DNA of 64,000 nucleotides from Photobacterium pectinilyticum. GTDB taxonomy: Bacteria; Pseudomonadota; Gammaproteobacteria; Enterobacterales; Vibrionaceae. Below are positions 35,608-44,730 of this stretch, one piece after another. Under the pieces are notes generated by a model. It searched no databases. It saw only the letters and a program-made list of their open reading frames with translations, and was not told where the DNA came from. The stretch is from assembly GCF_024357955.1 (NCBI RefSeq), contig NZ_JANEYT010000009.1, positions 56,564 through 120,563 of the forward strand. Reading direction: 5' to 3'. A program made the position numbers and the translations under genes. Numbering within the stretch: position 1 is the stretch's first letter; every line of letters starts with the position of its first letter.

Positions 35608-37104
35608 ATGGCTGATTACGGATTGTTGTCCATCGTACCCGCGGTGCTGGCATTGATACTCGCCTTTACCACTCGGCATGTTGTTTTAGCCCTTGGGGTT
35701 GCAGTGATCAGCGGCATGCTGATCTTAACCAAGGGTCATCCAGTCGATACAGCGTTGATGTTCCTGTCTGAAGGGCCATTTATTCAGCTAGCCTCGGGTA
35801 GCAACGCACAGATCATTATTGTTATTACTATCATTTCGGGCTTTATCTATCTGGTTGAACAAAGTGGCGGTATGGCGGCGTTTTCGTCCATGGCTACTCG
35901 CTATGTGTCATCGCCATTGAAAGCCCAGCTAGCCACTTGGGCAACTGGGATCGGTATCTTTTTTACTGATTCGGGAAACTCGTTGATCCTTGGCCCGATG
36001 TTCGCGCCAATCTACCAGAAGCTCAAATTGAGCAAAGAAAAACTGGCGTTCATTATCGACTCGACCTCATCACCGGTCTGTGTGCTGATCCCGATTATCA
36101 GCTGGGGGGTCTATTCGCAGGGGTTGATTGAAAATGCGTTTGATAATATGGGTCAGCAAGTCGATGGTTTTACTACTTTCCTCCAAGTTATCCCTTACCA
36201 ACTCTATGCGTTGCTGACACTGTTTAGTGTGCCTGTGTATGCGGTGCTGAAAAAAGATTGGGGCCCGATGGCTGAAGCGGAACACCAAGCTCGTCAGCAG
36301 GCAGAAGTGAGTGAGCCGTCATCAGATCAAACGCAACTGGCTAAATCTGGCCGAATTTCACTGATAGTCTTGCCTCTGACGGTGTTGTTTGGCTCACTGA
36401 TTGCCCTATTTACTTACAATTACCATCTGCATGGCACAATCAATGGTCCGGTGATCCGTACATCACTGGGAACCAGCTATTTGATTGCCTCGATAACGGC
36501 AATTGCTTACTACGCCTACACCAAAACTATGACCGCTTCGACAGCCTTCAACACTTTTGTGTCGGGAATGCAGCGGATCATGCTAATTTTGATTATCTTG
36601 CTATTGGCATGGACCTTGGGTGATATCTGTAAGTCTCTGGGGACTGGGGATTATATCAGCCAGGTAATGAATGACCGCCTGCCGGTATTTTTGCTGCCAG
36701 CGATGATCTTCGTTATCGGTAGTTTTATCTCGGTTGCGACAGGATCGTCGTGGGGCACTTTTGCCATTTTGATCCCAATTGCCGTACCGGTTGCCAGTGC
36801 GCTCGGTGCTGATCCGCTGATTTGTATTGGCGCAGCGCTGAGTGGCGGTATGTTGGGCGATCATTCTTCACCGATTTCAGACACGACCATTTTGAGCTCG
36901 ATGTCTACCGGGTGTGATCATGTTTCCCATGTCCGTACCCAGTTCCCGTACGCCATATTAACCGGGGTGACCGCCAGTATTGGTTTTATGGTCGCTGAGA
37001 TCACCCGTAGCCCGTACACCATTTTAGTGGCGGCATTAATGCAAATCGCTCTGATTGTATTGATGGTGCGTCGTCAGGCTTCAGTAAGCCCTGTTACCGT
37101 TTAA
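35608..37104 (+). CDS. NhaC-family antiporter / probable lysine transporter
   Basis: A 498-residue polytopic membrane protein of the NhaC/ArsB-like ion transporter superfamily. Recognisable are FFTDSGNSLILGPMFAPIYQKL, IIDSTSSPVCVLIPIISWG and SVATGSSWGTFAILIPIAVPVA followed by GGMLGDHSSPISDTTILSSMSTGCDHVSHV, the signature of the NhaC group. Carriers of this family placed behind lysine riboswitches have been proposed to import lysine (LysW-type). I start at ATG 35608, preceded by TTAGGAGAAG. An upstream in-frame start would overlap the riboswitch. It is followed by the saccharopine dehydrogenase gene after 42 bp. Confidence 0.88.
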   Translation: MADYGLLSIVPAVLALILAFTTRHVVLALGVAVISGMLILTKGHPVDTALMFLSEGPFIQLASGSNAQIIIVITIISGFIYLVEQSGGMAAFSSMATRYVSSPLKAQLATWATGIGIFFTDSGNSLILGPMFAPIYQKLKLSKEKLAFIIDSTSSPVCVLIPIISWGVYSQGLIENAFDNMGQQVDGFTTFLQVIPYQLYALLTLFSVPVYAVLKKDWGPMAEAEHQARQQAEVSEPSSDQTQLAKSGRISLIVLPLTVLFGSLIALFTYNYHLHGTINGPVIRTSLGTSYLIASITAIAYYAYTKTMTASTAFNTFVSGMQRIMLILIILLLAWTLGDICKSLGTGDYISQVMNDRLPVFLLPAMIFVIGSFISVATGSSWGTFAILIPIAVPVASALGADPLICIGAALSGGMLGDHSSPISDTTILSSMSTGCDHVSHVRTQFPYAILTGVTASIGFMVAEITRSPYTILVAALMQIALIVLMVRRQASVSPVTV

Positions 37105-37146
37105 GAAGTGACGGCTTAAAAACATATTGTTTATAAAGGATTGAAA

Positions 37147-38211
37147 ATGAATACATTATTTTGGCTGAGAGATGAAGTTAAAGTCGGTGAACACAGAACA
37201 GCGCTGACACCAACAGGAGCCAAATTACTGATTGATACTGGTGCGAAAGTGATTGTGGAACGCAGCACAACACGTATTTTTCCCAACCAAGCCTATGTCG
37301 ACGTCGGCTGTGAACTGACAGATGCGCATAGTTGGACTGAAGCGCCGGATCACGCCTATATCCTTGGTTTGAAGGAATTGGCAGAAGCCGATTTTGCACT
37401 CAAGCATCAGCACATTTATTTTGCCCACGCCTTCAAGGGGCAGGATGAAGCGGTACAGATCCTATCACGATTCAATGCTGGTGGTGGTCAGATCCTTGAT
37501 TTGGAGTTTCTGCAAGACGAGCTAGGCAAGCGCGTTTGTGCCTTCGGTTACTGGGCGGGTTATGTTGGTGCGGCGATGGGGTTGTCCGGTTTTATCCACC
37601 ATTTACACTGTAAAGATGCGTTCGGAGCAGTGGGCAGCTATCCAGATCGTGAGCATTATTTAGCGGTGTTGGGTGAGCAGGTTGCGACCTTAGCTGAAAA
37701 GCCTAAAGTATTGGTTATCGGTCAGTACGGTCGTTGTGGCCGTGGTGCTTTGGATTTGTTTGCTGAGCTGGGTATCGACGCCGACGGTTGGGATATCGAA
37801 GAAACCAAAGCAGGCGGCCCGTTCACTGCCATCAATGACTACGACATCTTGGTTAACTGTGCTTACCTTGCTGAAGGCACTCCTCCGTTCATTACCAAGG
37901 AGAGCCTAGGTGAGAATCCACGCCTGAGCATGGTCAGTGATGTCAGCTGCGATCCGAATAACCCGGATAACCCAATTCGTATTTATAACCAATGCACTAA
38001 GCTGTCTAAGCCAATTATTAAGTCGGATGTTAGCGGTGTGTATGTACAGGCGGTGGATCACCTACCGACCGTATTGCCAAAAGAAAGCAGTGAAGATTTC
38101 GCCGGCCAGCTTCTACCTCATTTGCTGACGTTATGTCAGGGTGAAGATCCAAACGGTGTGTGGGGGCGAGCACGTGATTTCTACGTAACGGCACAGAACA
38201 TTCTAAAGTAA
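37147..38211 (+). CDS. Saccharopine dehydrogenase (NAD+, L-lysine-forming type)
   Basis: A 354-residue cytoplasmic enzyme of the alanine dehydrogenase/saccharopine dehydrogenase family. The N-terminus LFWLRDEVKVGEHRTALTPTGAKLL, the IYFAHAFKG segment and a Rossmann motif (KVLVIGQYGRCGRGALDLF) match the fungal Lys1 type, which interconverts saccharopine and lysine plus 2-oxoglutarate. Bacteria of this group normally make lysine by the diaminopimelate route, so the physiological direction (salvage, catabolism or another imino-acid reaction) is unclear. Start ATG 37147 with AAAGGA upstream. Second gene behind the lysine riboswitch. Confidence 0.88.
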   Translation: MNTLFWLRDEVKVGEHRTALTPTGAKLLIDTGAKVIVERSTTRIFPNQAYVDVGCELTDAHSWTEAPDHAYILGLKELAEADFALKHQHIYFAHAFKGQDEAVQILSRFNAGGGQILDLEFLQDELGKRVCAFGYWAGYVGAAMGLSGFIHHLHCKDAFGAVGSYPDREHYLAVLGEQVATLAEKPKVLVIGQYGRCGRGALDLFAELGIDADGWDIEETKAGGPFTAINDYDILVNCAYLAEGTPPFITKESLGENPRLSMVSDVSCDPNNPDNPIRIYNQCTKLSKPIIKSDVSGVYVQAVDHLPTVLPKESSEDFAGQLLPHLLTLCQGEDPNGVWGRARDFYVTAQNILK

Positions 38212-38245
38212 TAACCGGGGCGACTCGCCTAGGCTGAGAAATGAT

Positions 38246-38277
38246 AGGGGATCTAAGTTTGTTAGATCCCTTTTTAT
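38246..38277 (+). terminator. Rho-independent terminator
   Basis: GGGATCTAA / TTAGATCCC with a five-base loop and TTTTT, ending the riboswitch-controlled operon. Confidence 0.92.
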
Positions 38278-38479
38278 TTAACGGTGAGTAAGTCACTAAC
38301 AGACGACAAAGTTAGTCACAATGCTGTGTCTGGTTGAGGCAAAACTTTAGCGACCAAAGTGAGTAAGCTATGACACCTGACATCAACTCTGTTGTCCCCA
38401 AGATTAACGATTAAACGGCTAGTCTAGAGCTTTGATTCGCCCCCATGAAAGGGGGGCAGAGGGGTTATATGTGTTAACG

Positions 38480-39685
38480 CTATTCGAACTCGGCAAAGTC
38501 AGCTTTGCGAATTTTCGCATGAATACCTTTTGTCTTGTCGACTACTTGTGATACTGCAAAATCAGTATTGGCACTCAAGTAAGCAAGGGCAATCTCTTCA
38601 CTAATCCCATAGTGGTTAACCAAGAATCTAATTGATTCACGAGTAGCGTTTTGCATAGCGATGTTTAAGTCTTCATCAAGGCCGACAGGAATCCAGAACT
38701 CTGCGGTTTCACCAACTGGAGTATCAATAAATGCACCCGGTATTGCATCAGAGCCTTCTCTCAGAATTGTCAGCTTAAATGTTGCTCGAACTGAGGCTTC
38801 TAATGCGGTTAGTGCTACCTCACCATCACCTTGCGTAAAGTGACTGTCACCCGTATAGAACATAGCGCCATCTACATTTACCCGGTAGTAGGCCGTAGTT
38901 CCTTCCACTAGGTCTTTAACGTCCAGGTTCCCACCAAAATACTGAGGAGCAACGGAATGGATAGGAAACTCTTTATCAGGTGCCACACCCATAATTCCCA
39001 TAAACGGATTTAGCGGAAAGACAATATTCTTATCTCCAGACTTGAGCTTACCGAAATATTTATCGTCCTCCTTGAAGATAGGTGAAAGAATAGAAACGTT
39101 ACCAAAGCGTTCAGGGTGCTCGGCGCTAGGGTTTGGTTGTGGTTTTCTCTTAGGATACTCACCGACTAGGGCTCCTTTTCCGTGTCTGTTTGAAATCACA
39201 CCATATGGAACTCTTGGTTCTAGCTTAACAATGTCTACCTTCAGAACATCACCAGGTTTCGCACCTTTAATTTTAACCGGGCCTGTGACAATGTGTGGCC
39301 CATCTTTGTAGAAATCATGTTCAAGGTCAGACCCCGTAATCTGAACTGCATCTTCAAGTACATATTCCGTTGAATAGCCATGAGCACCAAAGTATTTAAG
39401 TGGATCTCTTCCTTGGTCTTCTAATAAACCTTCGTGCGAGACAGTATCAAAAACAACGGTACTCCCTGAATCTATTGTAGCGACAGGCTGTGTTAATTTA
39501 TTGGGAAGATATCCCCACATGATTGTGTCTAAAGTGGACGGAATATATAAGCTTTGCGCGTATTTTCCAGACTCAATAAATGTAGGTTCATCGTAAAGTG
39601 GCTGCAGAATCTCAACACCATCCATGACCACTGCACTTGCAGAAAACGAGGCAACTAGAAGTGCTAAGCTTGAGAGTTTTTTCAT
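38480..39685 (-). CDS. Exported acetamidase/formamidase-family protein
   Basis: A 401-residue protein with a signal peptide (SLALLVASFSASAV). The body shows the FmdA/AmdA family pattern: ATIDSGSTVVFDTVSHEG, GPHIVTGPVKIKGAKPGDVLKVDI, HSVAPQYFGGNLDVKDL, and AMFYTGDSHFTQGDGEVALTALEASVRATFKL. Relatives hydrolyse formamide or acetamide to ammonia plus acid in the cytoplasm, so export is unusual. Single gene, at the start of a stretch with AT-richer coding sequence. Well conserved in its core, likely active. Confidence 0.82.
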   Translation of the reverse strand: MKKLSSLALLVASFSASAVVMDGVEILQPLYDEPTFIESGKYAQSLYIPSTLDTIMWGYLPNKLTQPVATIDSGSTVVFDTVSHEGLLEDQGRDPLKYFGAHGYSTEYVLEDAVQITGSDLEHDFYKDGPHIVTGPVKIKGAKPGDVLKVDIVKLEPRVPYGVISNRHGKGALVGEYPKRKPQPNPSAEHPERFGNVSILSPIFKEDDKYFGKLKSGDKNIVFPLNPFMGIMGVAPDKEFPIHSVAPQYFGGNLDVKDLVEGTTAYYRVNVDGAMFYTGDSHFTQGDGEVALTALEASVRATFKLTILREGSDAIPGAFIDTPVGETAEFWIPVGLDEDLNIAMQNATRESIRFLVNHYGISEEIALAYLSANTDFAVSQVVDKTKGIHAKIRKADFAEFE

Positions 39686-39932
39686 TGTATCTCCATGATA
39701 TTTTTAACCTTTAAATACCATAAAGCAATTACTGTGCCAGTGTTTATTTGATGCTACCTTGGAGTATCCGGGCATTTTGTAGGGTTATTTGGCTATTCCA
39801 GTCACCATATTGGTGCAAAACAAACACAAGTGCACCTGTATGTATATTTTGCACAAATATGATGATAGACAAGACTGGCCAAGCGACCTCATAAAAGTAG
39901 AACGACACCAAACAGCTCTGGACAAATGTGAG

Positions 39933-40640
39933 TTAATTATCTCGAACACACCTTACTGAAAACATATAGTCCTTAGAGCTAGTAGCGCGGCGAATTTCAC
40001 CCTTGTGTGCATTCCACCAAGAATAGGCTAAAGTGCGAATAATCCCCTTGTTTTCGGAAGCACTGCTTGCTGTCCAAAACTCGGTGTAAGCTCCCTCAGT
40101 GATATACCAGCCGTTCCATATAACACCTGCTGGTCTTGCGAAAAAGTTGTGTTTGTTGACTAGTGATTGATCCACTTTCTTAAATGGGCCATCAGATTGT
40201 GCTTCTTTAAGTTGCAAGCCAAGATCTTGGTCACCACCTCTCCAACCTTCTTGGTGAAGCTCTTCTTCGGTCATACCAATAGTTCGCTCAAGCGTCTTCC
40301 AATCTTCATCGGTAGCGACTCGCCAGCCTTCTGGGCAAAGGTTTCTGTCATCTGCAACGTCATACCAGTTGTAGAGTCGTCCATACTTCAACAAGTTATC
40401 TTCATCATCTTTTGGTATTGCGCCTGATCTGACATCAGAGCCATCTTGGAATTTGGTGCTTCTTAATCCTTCTGCTAACCAAACCTGATCACCTATCGTC
40501 ACGGTTCGATAGATATTACCTTCCGTGTCCTGCACAGTATCAGTATCTTCCAGTTGGTATAGCGTTTTGTTGGTGTCATTAGCTGAGGTTGTAGCAGCAA
40601 GAACCATACTGACTCCTATAGATAAAATGAGCTTTTTCAC
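39933..40640 (-). CDS. Exported FISUMP-domain protein
   Basis: A 235-residue protein with a signal peptide (ILSIGVSMVLAATTSA). The mature part is one Fibrobacter-succinogenes major-paralogous domain: NIYRTVTIGDQVWLAEGLR near residue 42, GRLYNWYDVADDRNLCPEGWRVATDEDW around 88-115, and a C-terminal YMFSVRCVRDN. These lectin-like surface domains are commonest in Bacteroidetes/Fibrobacteres and patchy in gamma-proteobacteria, which suggests transfer. Function unknown. Confidence 0.82.
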   Translation of the reverse strand: MKKLILSIGVSMVLAATTSANDTNKTLYQLEDTDTVQDTEGNIYRTVTIGDQVWLAEGLRSTKFQDGSDVRSGAIPKDDEDNLLKYGRLYNWYDVADDRNLCPEGWRVATDEDWKTLERTIGMTEEELHQEGWRGGDQDLGLQLKEAQSDGPFKKVDQSLVNKHNFFARPAGVIWNGWYITEGAYTEFWTASSASENKGIIRTLAYSWWNAHKGEIRRATSSKDYMFSVRCVRDN

Positions 40641-40729
40641 GACAAGTGACCCTTCGTTGACGTTGTGAGATTACTATATCTATCACCCTGTATCTAAACT
40701 AGGCGAGATACTCTTAAAAAAGTGCCTAT

Positions 40730-40924
40730 TTATATCAGTAGTGCATTTCGAGTTGCTTGTTTGAACTTGCGATGGAAAACTGTACGGCTCATACCGACCA
40801 AAGAAGCTAGCTCATCAATTGTTACGTTCTTGCTATGGTTAAGTGATAGGTACTCAATCGATTTGGCGATTTCGTTCCCGATACCAAATGCTCTCCTTGC
40901 TGAGATACCTGCATCGCCCTTCAA
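40730..40924 (-). pseudogene. Truncated AraC-family regulator
   Basis: Only the first helix-turn-helix of an AraC/XylS DNA-binding domain remains: IAKSIEYLSLNHSKNVTIDELASLVGMSRTVFHRKFKQAT. The second HTH that should follow is missing; the frame runs into six unrelated residues and a stop, and the upstream ligand-binding half is also absent. A remnant, probably left by deletion or insertion. Confidence 0.75.
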
Positions 40925-41010
40925 TTTTTTGCTTCAATAATCAAATTGGTACAAATAGGCATTTTTTAGAGACTAATTCGCCTATTTATACAACTTTGTG
41001 AGAGATATAG

Positions 41011-41214
41011 TTAAATCCACTTAAAGATACTCCCACGAACAGCGGAGCTGGCTTTGAGTTGCAGCGACGCATTGAATCTGCGGGTAAACAAGTCGAGGTG
41101 CATGTTTGTCACCTTGGCGCTTCACGCCCCAATTTGTTGATGGATAATGCAAGTACGCTTAACAAGGTAATGTGGTCAATCATGTCTCGTATTATTGCTC
41201 AATCTGCAGAGTGA
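41011..41214 (+). pseudogene. 3' remnant of a gene, possibly an alpha/beta hydrolase
   Basis: An uninterrupted 67-codon frame without a start codon, opening right after a stop. Its product includes NSGAGFELQRRIESAGKQ, EVHVCHLGA and a helical end (TLNKVMWSIMSRIIAQSAE). The layout recalls the C-terminal part of HSL-type esterases, where a 'R..G..VE...' strand precedes the catalytic His region, but the expected His motif is not clear. Between it and the patatin gene (41215-41411) I see only decayed sequence. Confidence 0.4.
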
Positions 41215-41411
41215 GGGGCATGACCAGAGATGATGTGTGCAACAGATCAAAACCTACCAACTATAAAGCTATATGGCCCGACAAAGCGTGCTAATAGCTT
41301 AGGCCCTGTTGGTGAAAATAAACTAGACGATGCGCGGTAGATAAAGAAATGGCTTATCAGCTATGGGGCTTATCGTTAGATAAAACGTCACTAGAGTGTG
41401 TTCTATAATTC

Positions 41412-42299
41412 ATGGGTGTTAAAAAATTGAGGTTAAAGAGCCTGATATTATCCGTAACAGCAGCCAGCTTAATGGCTTGTTCTTCTCCAAATGTTTATGA
41501 AGACCTTAATGCGTCTACAGCAATGGAGCGCGGCGAACATGAGCTAGGGGTTGCTTTTGGCGGTGGTGGTGTACGTGGGTTCATGCATCTCGGGGTACTT
41601 AAAGCACTCGAAGAAGAGGGGATAAGACCTGATGTAGTTAGCGGCACATCCGCAGGTTCAATCGCTGCAACGCTATATGCATCAGGAATGACCCTAGCGG
41701 AGATGAAAACAACCATCGATGAGGTTGGAATGTCGGAAATTGCTGACTTTGTTGTTTCTACAAAAGGTTTAGTCAACGGTAAGAGACTATCAGAATGGAT
41801 TAACTCTCAAGTCGAGTACGATGATCTTGCGGCCATGCCGATTCCTGTCGCTGTAACAGCAACGAATCTAACCACCCAAGAGACAATCATGATTCGTTCT
41901 GGGAATCCGGGGCATGCTGTGCAAACCTCATCAACGATCCCGGGTGCATTTATACCTGTGCAGAATCAGGGCAATATATTGGTTGATGGAGGCGTATTTA
42001 GCGTAGTACCGGTATACACCGCAAGAGACTTGGGAGCTGAAAAGGTTATCGCTATTGATATTTATTGTCACAACCAAACCGCTCCAGAAATCTCCGCTAG
42101 CAAGATTACTCTCGCTGCTTTTCGAATGCAGAGTTGTCGTTTGTCTCAAGATGAGTTGAATAGTGCTGATGTTGTTATAGCTCCTAAATTTGAGCCGAAC
42201 AGCAGCGGAGCATTTGATGAAAAAGCACAGGCGATCGAAGCTGGATACCTTGCAACAAAAGAAGTGATGCCGCAGATAAAAGCACTACTCGTGAAATAG
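41412..42299 (+). CDS. Patatin-like phospholipase, lipoprotein
   Basis: A 295-residue patatin with a lipoprotein signal (TAASLMAC, Cys 23). The oxyanion-hole motif GGGGVRG is at 50-56, the nucleophile elbow GTSAG at 78-82 (Ser80) and the catalytic Asp in DGG at 192-194. The dyad is complete, so an active acyl hydrolase of RssA/YjjU-like type, membrane-anchored and probably periplasmic, is expected. No T6SS immunity or autotransporter gene is adjacent, so it is more likely a housekeeping or accessory lipase than an effector. Confidence 0.9.
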   Translation: MGVKKLRLKSLILSVTAASLMACSSPNVYEDLNASTAMERGEHELGVAFGGGGVRGFMHLGVLKALEEEGIRPDVVSGTSAGSIAATLYASGMTLAEMKTTIDEVGMSEIADFVVSTKGLVNGKRLSEWINSQVEYDDLAAMPIPVAVTATNLTTQETIMIRSGNPGHAVQTSSTIPGAFIPVQNQGNILVDGGVFSVVPVYTARDLGAEKVIAIDIYCHNQTAPEISASKITLAAFRMQSCRLSQDELNSADVVIAPKFEPNSSGAFDEKAQAIEAGYLATKEVMPQIKALLVK

Positions 42300-42575
42300 C
42301 TTACATTTTGGGTTATACCGCTTCAGCGGTATCACATCGCTGGACAAAGTTAGACCGAAGGACAAAAAGGCTAAAGGGTTGGATATGTTTTAATTTTTTA
42401 TTAATTTGTAATCAGTGACTTAACCATGATGGTTTTGATTATGGCTTTGACCTCCATTGTGGTAAATAACACATCGAACAACACCCACTATTGGCTGTTA
42501 TTCGTGGCATTGTGATGAGGGTACTAACAGCAATATGGATAATCAGGGGTAAGGTAAACGTGAAGACATTCCGTT

Positions 42576-42612
42576 AAGCCGAGCCCCCCAGAACTGGGGG
42601 GCGCCGAGGAAC
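42576..42612 (-). terminator. Hairpin behind mgtE
   Basis: CCGAG-CCCCCCAG pairs with CTGGGGGG-CGCCGAG. It is a GC-rich stem 18 bp beyond the mgtE stop with only a weak T run, so termination may be partial. Upstream, 42316-42331 is a small TACCGC-TTCA-GCGGTA stem behind the patatin gene. The rest of 42300-42575 shows nothing I can name. Confidence 0.5.
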
Positions 42613-42629
42613 TCGGTGTACAGACTTTT

Positions 42630-43976
42630 TTAAATAAGCAACAGCTTGGCGGTTCCGAGGAAGGCAAAGAAACCCACCACATCGGTTACCGTGGTGAGGA
42701 TCACTGAGCCTGCCAGTGCCGGGTCAAGTTTAAGCTTGTCGAGTACCACCGGGATCACAACACCGAACAGCGCTGCTGTAATGATATTAACCACAATGCC
42801 GACCGAAATAATGGCGCCGATAATCGGTGATTGGAACCATAAACCGGCCATCAGGCCGATCAAAACTGCCCATAGCACGCCGTTGATAAAGCCTATTCCC
42901 AATTCATTGCGCAGTAATGAGCGACGGTTACCGGCGGTAACCTGATTCAGCGCCATACCCCGGATCATCAGGGTCAGGGTCTGGCTGCCAGCAATCCCTC
43001 CCATTGAGGCGACAATCGGCATAAGGATCGCAAGGGCCACGACCTGGGCGATCACATCTTCGAACAGGCTGATGGTCATAGAAGCCAGTACCGCGGTGAT
43101 AAGGTTGATACCTAGCCATACTGCACGCTTCTTGGCACTTTTGGTGATTGGGGCGAATAAGTCATCCTCTTCACTCATACCAGCATTGGCCATCAAGGTA
43201 CTCTCATAGCTTTCACGCATCAGTTCGAGGGCGAGATGGGTATCGATTTCGCCAATCAAGGCAAAGTTTTCATCAACGATCGGTAAGCTAAATTGTTGGC
43301 TATGCTCTACGGCTTCTACCGCTTCGGTGAGAGAAGCGCCATCTTCTAAGACTGGCGTGTCGGTATCGGCCAGGCTGCTCAGTATGGTGAGCGGCTCTGC
43401 CTCGACCAATTGTTGATAATTGACTTTACCGACAAACTTAGTGTCACGGGTAACGACGTAAATTGAAGCCGGATATTGGTAGCCATAGCGCTCCAGCAAA
43501 ATTTTTGCGCGTTTGGCCGAGATCCCCTGCGGCAGTGAAAGCACCTTGGGGTTGGCATAACGACCGATCTGATCGTCATCGTATTGGTTGGCCCGATCAA
43601 ACAGCTCGATGTCTTCTTTGCTGAGCTTTTCAACCGCCCGATCAATGATATTTTCCGGTAGTGAGTCAGCCCACTCAATCAACGAAAGGTTGTCGAGTTT
43701 ATCGAGTACCAAATCTAATTCGGCATCGCTCAATGACTGGATTACCCATTCCCGGGTGTCGCCGCGCATTGCAGTAAGGACATCGACATGATCATTGAGG
43801 GGTAACTGACGCCAGAGCTCCATACGTTGATCGAGTGGCAGAGCCTCTAACAAGGTCGCGAATGCGCCGGCTTCTAGCTGTTGGAGCTCGGGTTCATTGA
43901 AAATTTGACGTTGTTCGTCGGTATCTGCGGCAGAGATACGCTCAATGAGCAGGCTTAAGTCTATGGTGTTGCTCAT
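42630..43976 (-). CDS. mgtE: Magnesium transporter MgtE
   Basis: A 448-residue MgtE channel in full: N-terminal superhelical domain (~1-130), paired CBS domains (~135-255, ASIYVVTRDTKFVGKVNYQQL and QQFSLPIVDENFALIGEI) and five transmembrane helices (~285-448). LAILMPIVASMGGIAGSQTLTLMIRGMAL marks the pore region with the conserved metal-site residues, and the C-terminus has LDPALAGSVILTTVTDVVGFFAFLG with the Asp that binds magnesium in the pore. It imports magnesium and closes when cytosolic magnesium is high. Single gene. No M-box visible upstream. Confidence 0.95.
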   Translation of the reverse strand: MSNTIDLSLLIERISAADTDEQRQIFNEPELQQLEAGAFATLLEALPLDQRMELWRQLPLNDHVDVLTAMRGDTREWVIQSLSDAELDLVLDKLDNLSLIEWADSLPENIIDRAVEKLSKEDIELFDRANQYDDDQIGRYANPKVLSLPQGISAKRAKILLERYGYQYPASIYVVTRDTKFVGKVNYQQLVEAEPLTILSSLADTDTPVLEDGASLTEAVEAVEHSQQFSLPIVDENFALIGEIDTHLALELMRESYESTLMANAGMSEEDDLFAPITKSAKKRAVWLGINLITAVLASMTISLFEDVIAQVVALAILMPIVASMGGIAGSQTLTLMIRGMALNQVTAGNRRSLLRNELGIGFINGVLWAVLIGLMAGLWFQSPIIGAIISVGIVVNIITAALFGVVIPVVLDKLKLDPALAGSVILTTVTDVVGFFAFLGTAKLLLI

Positions 43977-44184
43977 GCAGGTTTCCTTGTTGCAAACGCA
44001 AGCAGCCAGCTAAAGGTTGGGCTTGTTGTTTTTATCGTAATAGAGGGGGAGCCCCTCGTAGCTTGGGTATAGAGTATGGTTTTCATTTTTGTCGGTCAAT
44101 TGTGATATCGCTAACTGTCGCTATTATGAAATCAGGTTAGTTTAATATTGAGTGAGTGGTTAGTTACTGGCGAGGAGAAGACGG

Positions 44185-44385
44185 ATGGATAAACAGCAAG
44201 TTCCTGAAGCGTTATACGATGATGCCTTGGCGTATTTCGGCGACCGTGAAAAAGCCGACGATTGGCTGCACACGGAAAATATCGCCCTGGGTTTGGTTTC
44301 ACCGGCGAGCCTATGTAAATCTGAATCGGGAAGAGCGGAAGTCAAAGAACTGCTTCGCCGTTTGAAGGCCGGTGATACTGTTTGA
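44185..44385 (+). CDS. Orphan MbcA/ParS/Xre-type antitoxin domain protein
   Basis: A 66-residue protein that is essentially one DUF2384 toxin-binding domain: ALYDDALAYFGDREKADDWLHTENIALGLVSPASLCKSESGRAEVKELLRRLKAGD follows the usual pattern 'FG....A..WL..p...LgG.sP.dll.t..G...v...L..i..G'. The upstream HTH half of normal Xre-MbcA antitoxins is absent, and no RES/ParT toxin gene follows. The ATG has a strong GAGGAGA site. It could be a solitary antitoxin neutralising a toxin elsewhere, or an adaptor derived from one. Confidence 0.75.
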   Translation: MDKQQVPEALYDDALAYFGDREKADDWLHTENIALGLVSPASLCKSESGRAEVKELLRRLKAGDTV

Positions 44386-44417
44386 ACCCACTATGGCTTA
44401 AATGTCCTTAGCCTCTG

Positions 44418-44603
44418 TCAGTGGCGAGCATTACCTATTGATACTCGCCATTCTGTGGCTGGATGCTTGAACGAGATTGACATCGCGAGTAGCGCCAAGC
44501 TGAATTCATAGCCACCGGCCATCAGGTAGCCGGGCTCCAGACCGACGAAGACCATCCACTGACCAGTGCCTTCTAGCCCATCGCCGCCGAACCAACCGAG
44601 TAT
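44418..44603 (-). pseudogene. Remnant of a DoxX-family membrane protein gene
   Basis: On the minus strand a frame reads LGWFGGDGLEGTGQWMVFVG, then LEPGYLMAGGYEFSLALLAM. This matches the DoxX core (FGWFGGHGLEGTAQF..LGL.PG...A..AG..EF.gGL). The N-terminal helix is missing, a TGA sits directly before the match, and the C-terminal helices are replaced by a short tail, so the gene is decayed. Not reported as a standing gene. Confidence 0.65.
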
Positions 44604-44730
44604 TCATTCGCTTTTTCTCCAGTCGGTGAATGGGGTAGAGAGAGGGGAGTAACATCCGACCAGTCTCAAATATGGGAAATGAACTACTATTAATGTAGCC
44701 GTGCCAGTATTGGTTAAGGAAGATGTGGCT

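Noticed and set aside
42316..42331. Terminator behind the patatin gene
   Set aside because: The six-base stem TACCGC-TTCA-GCGGTA has no T run after it; noted only as a small hairpin.
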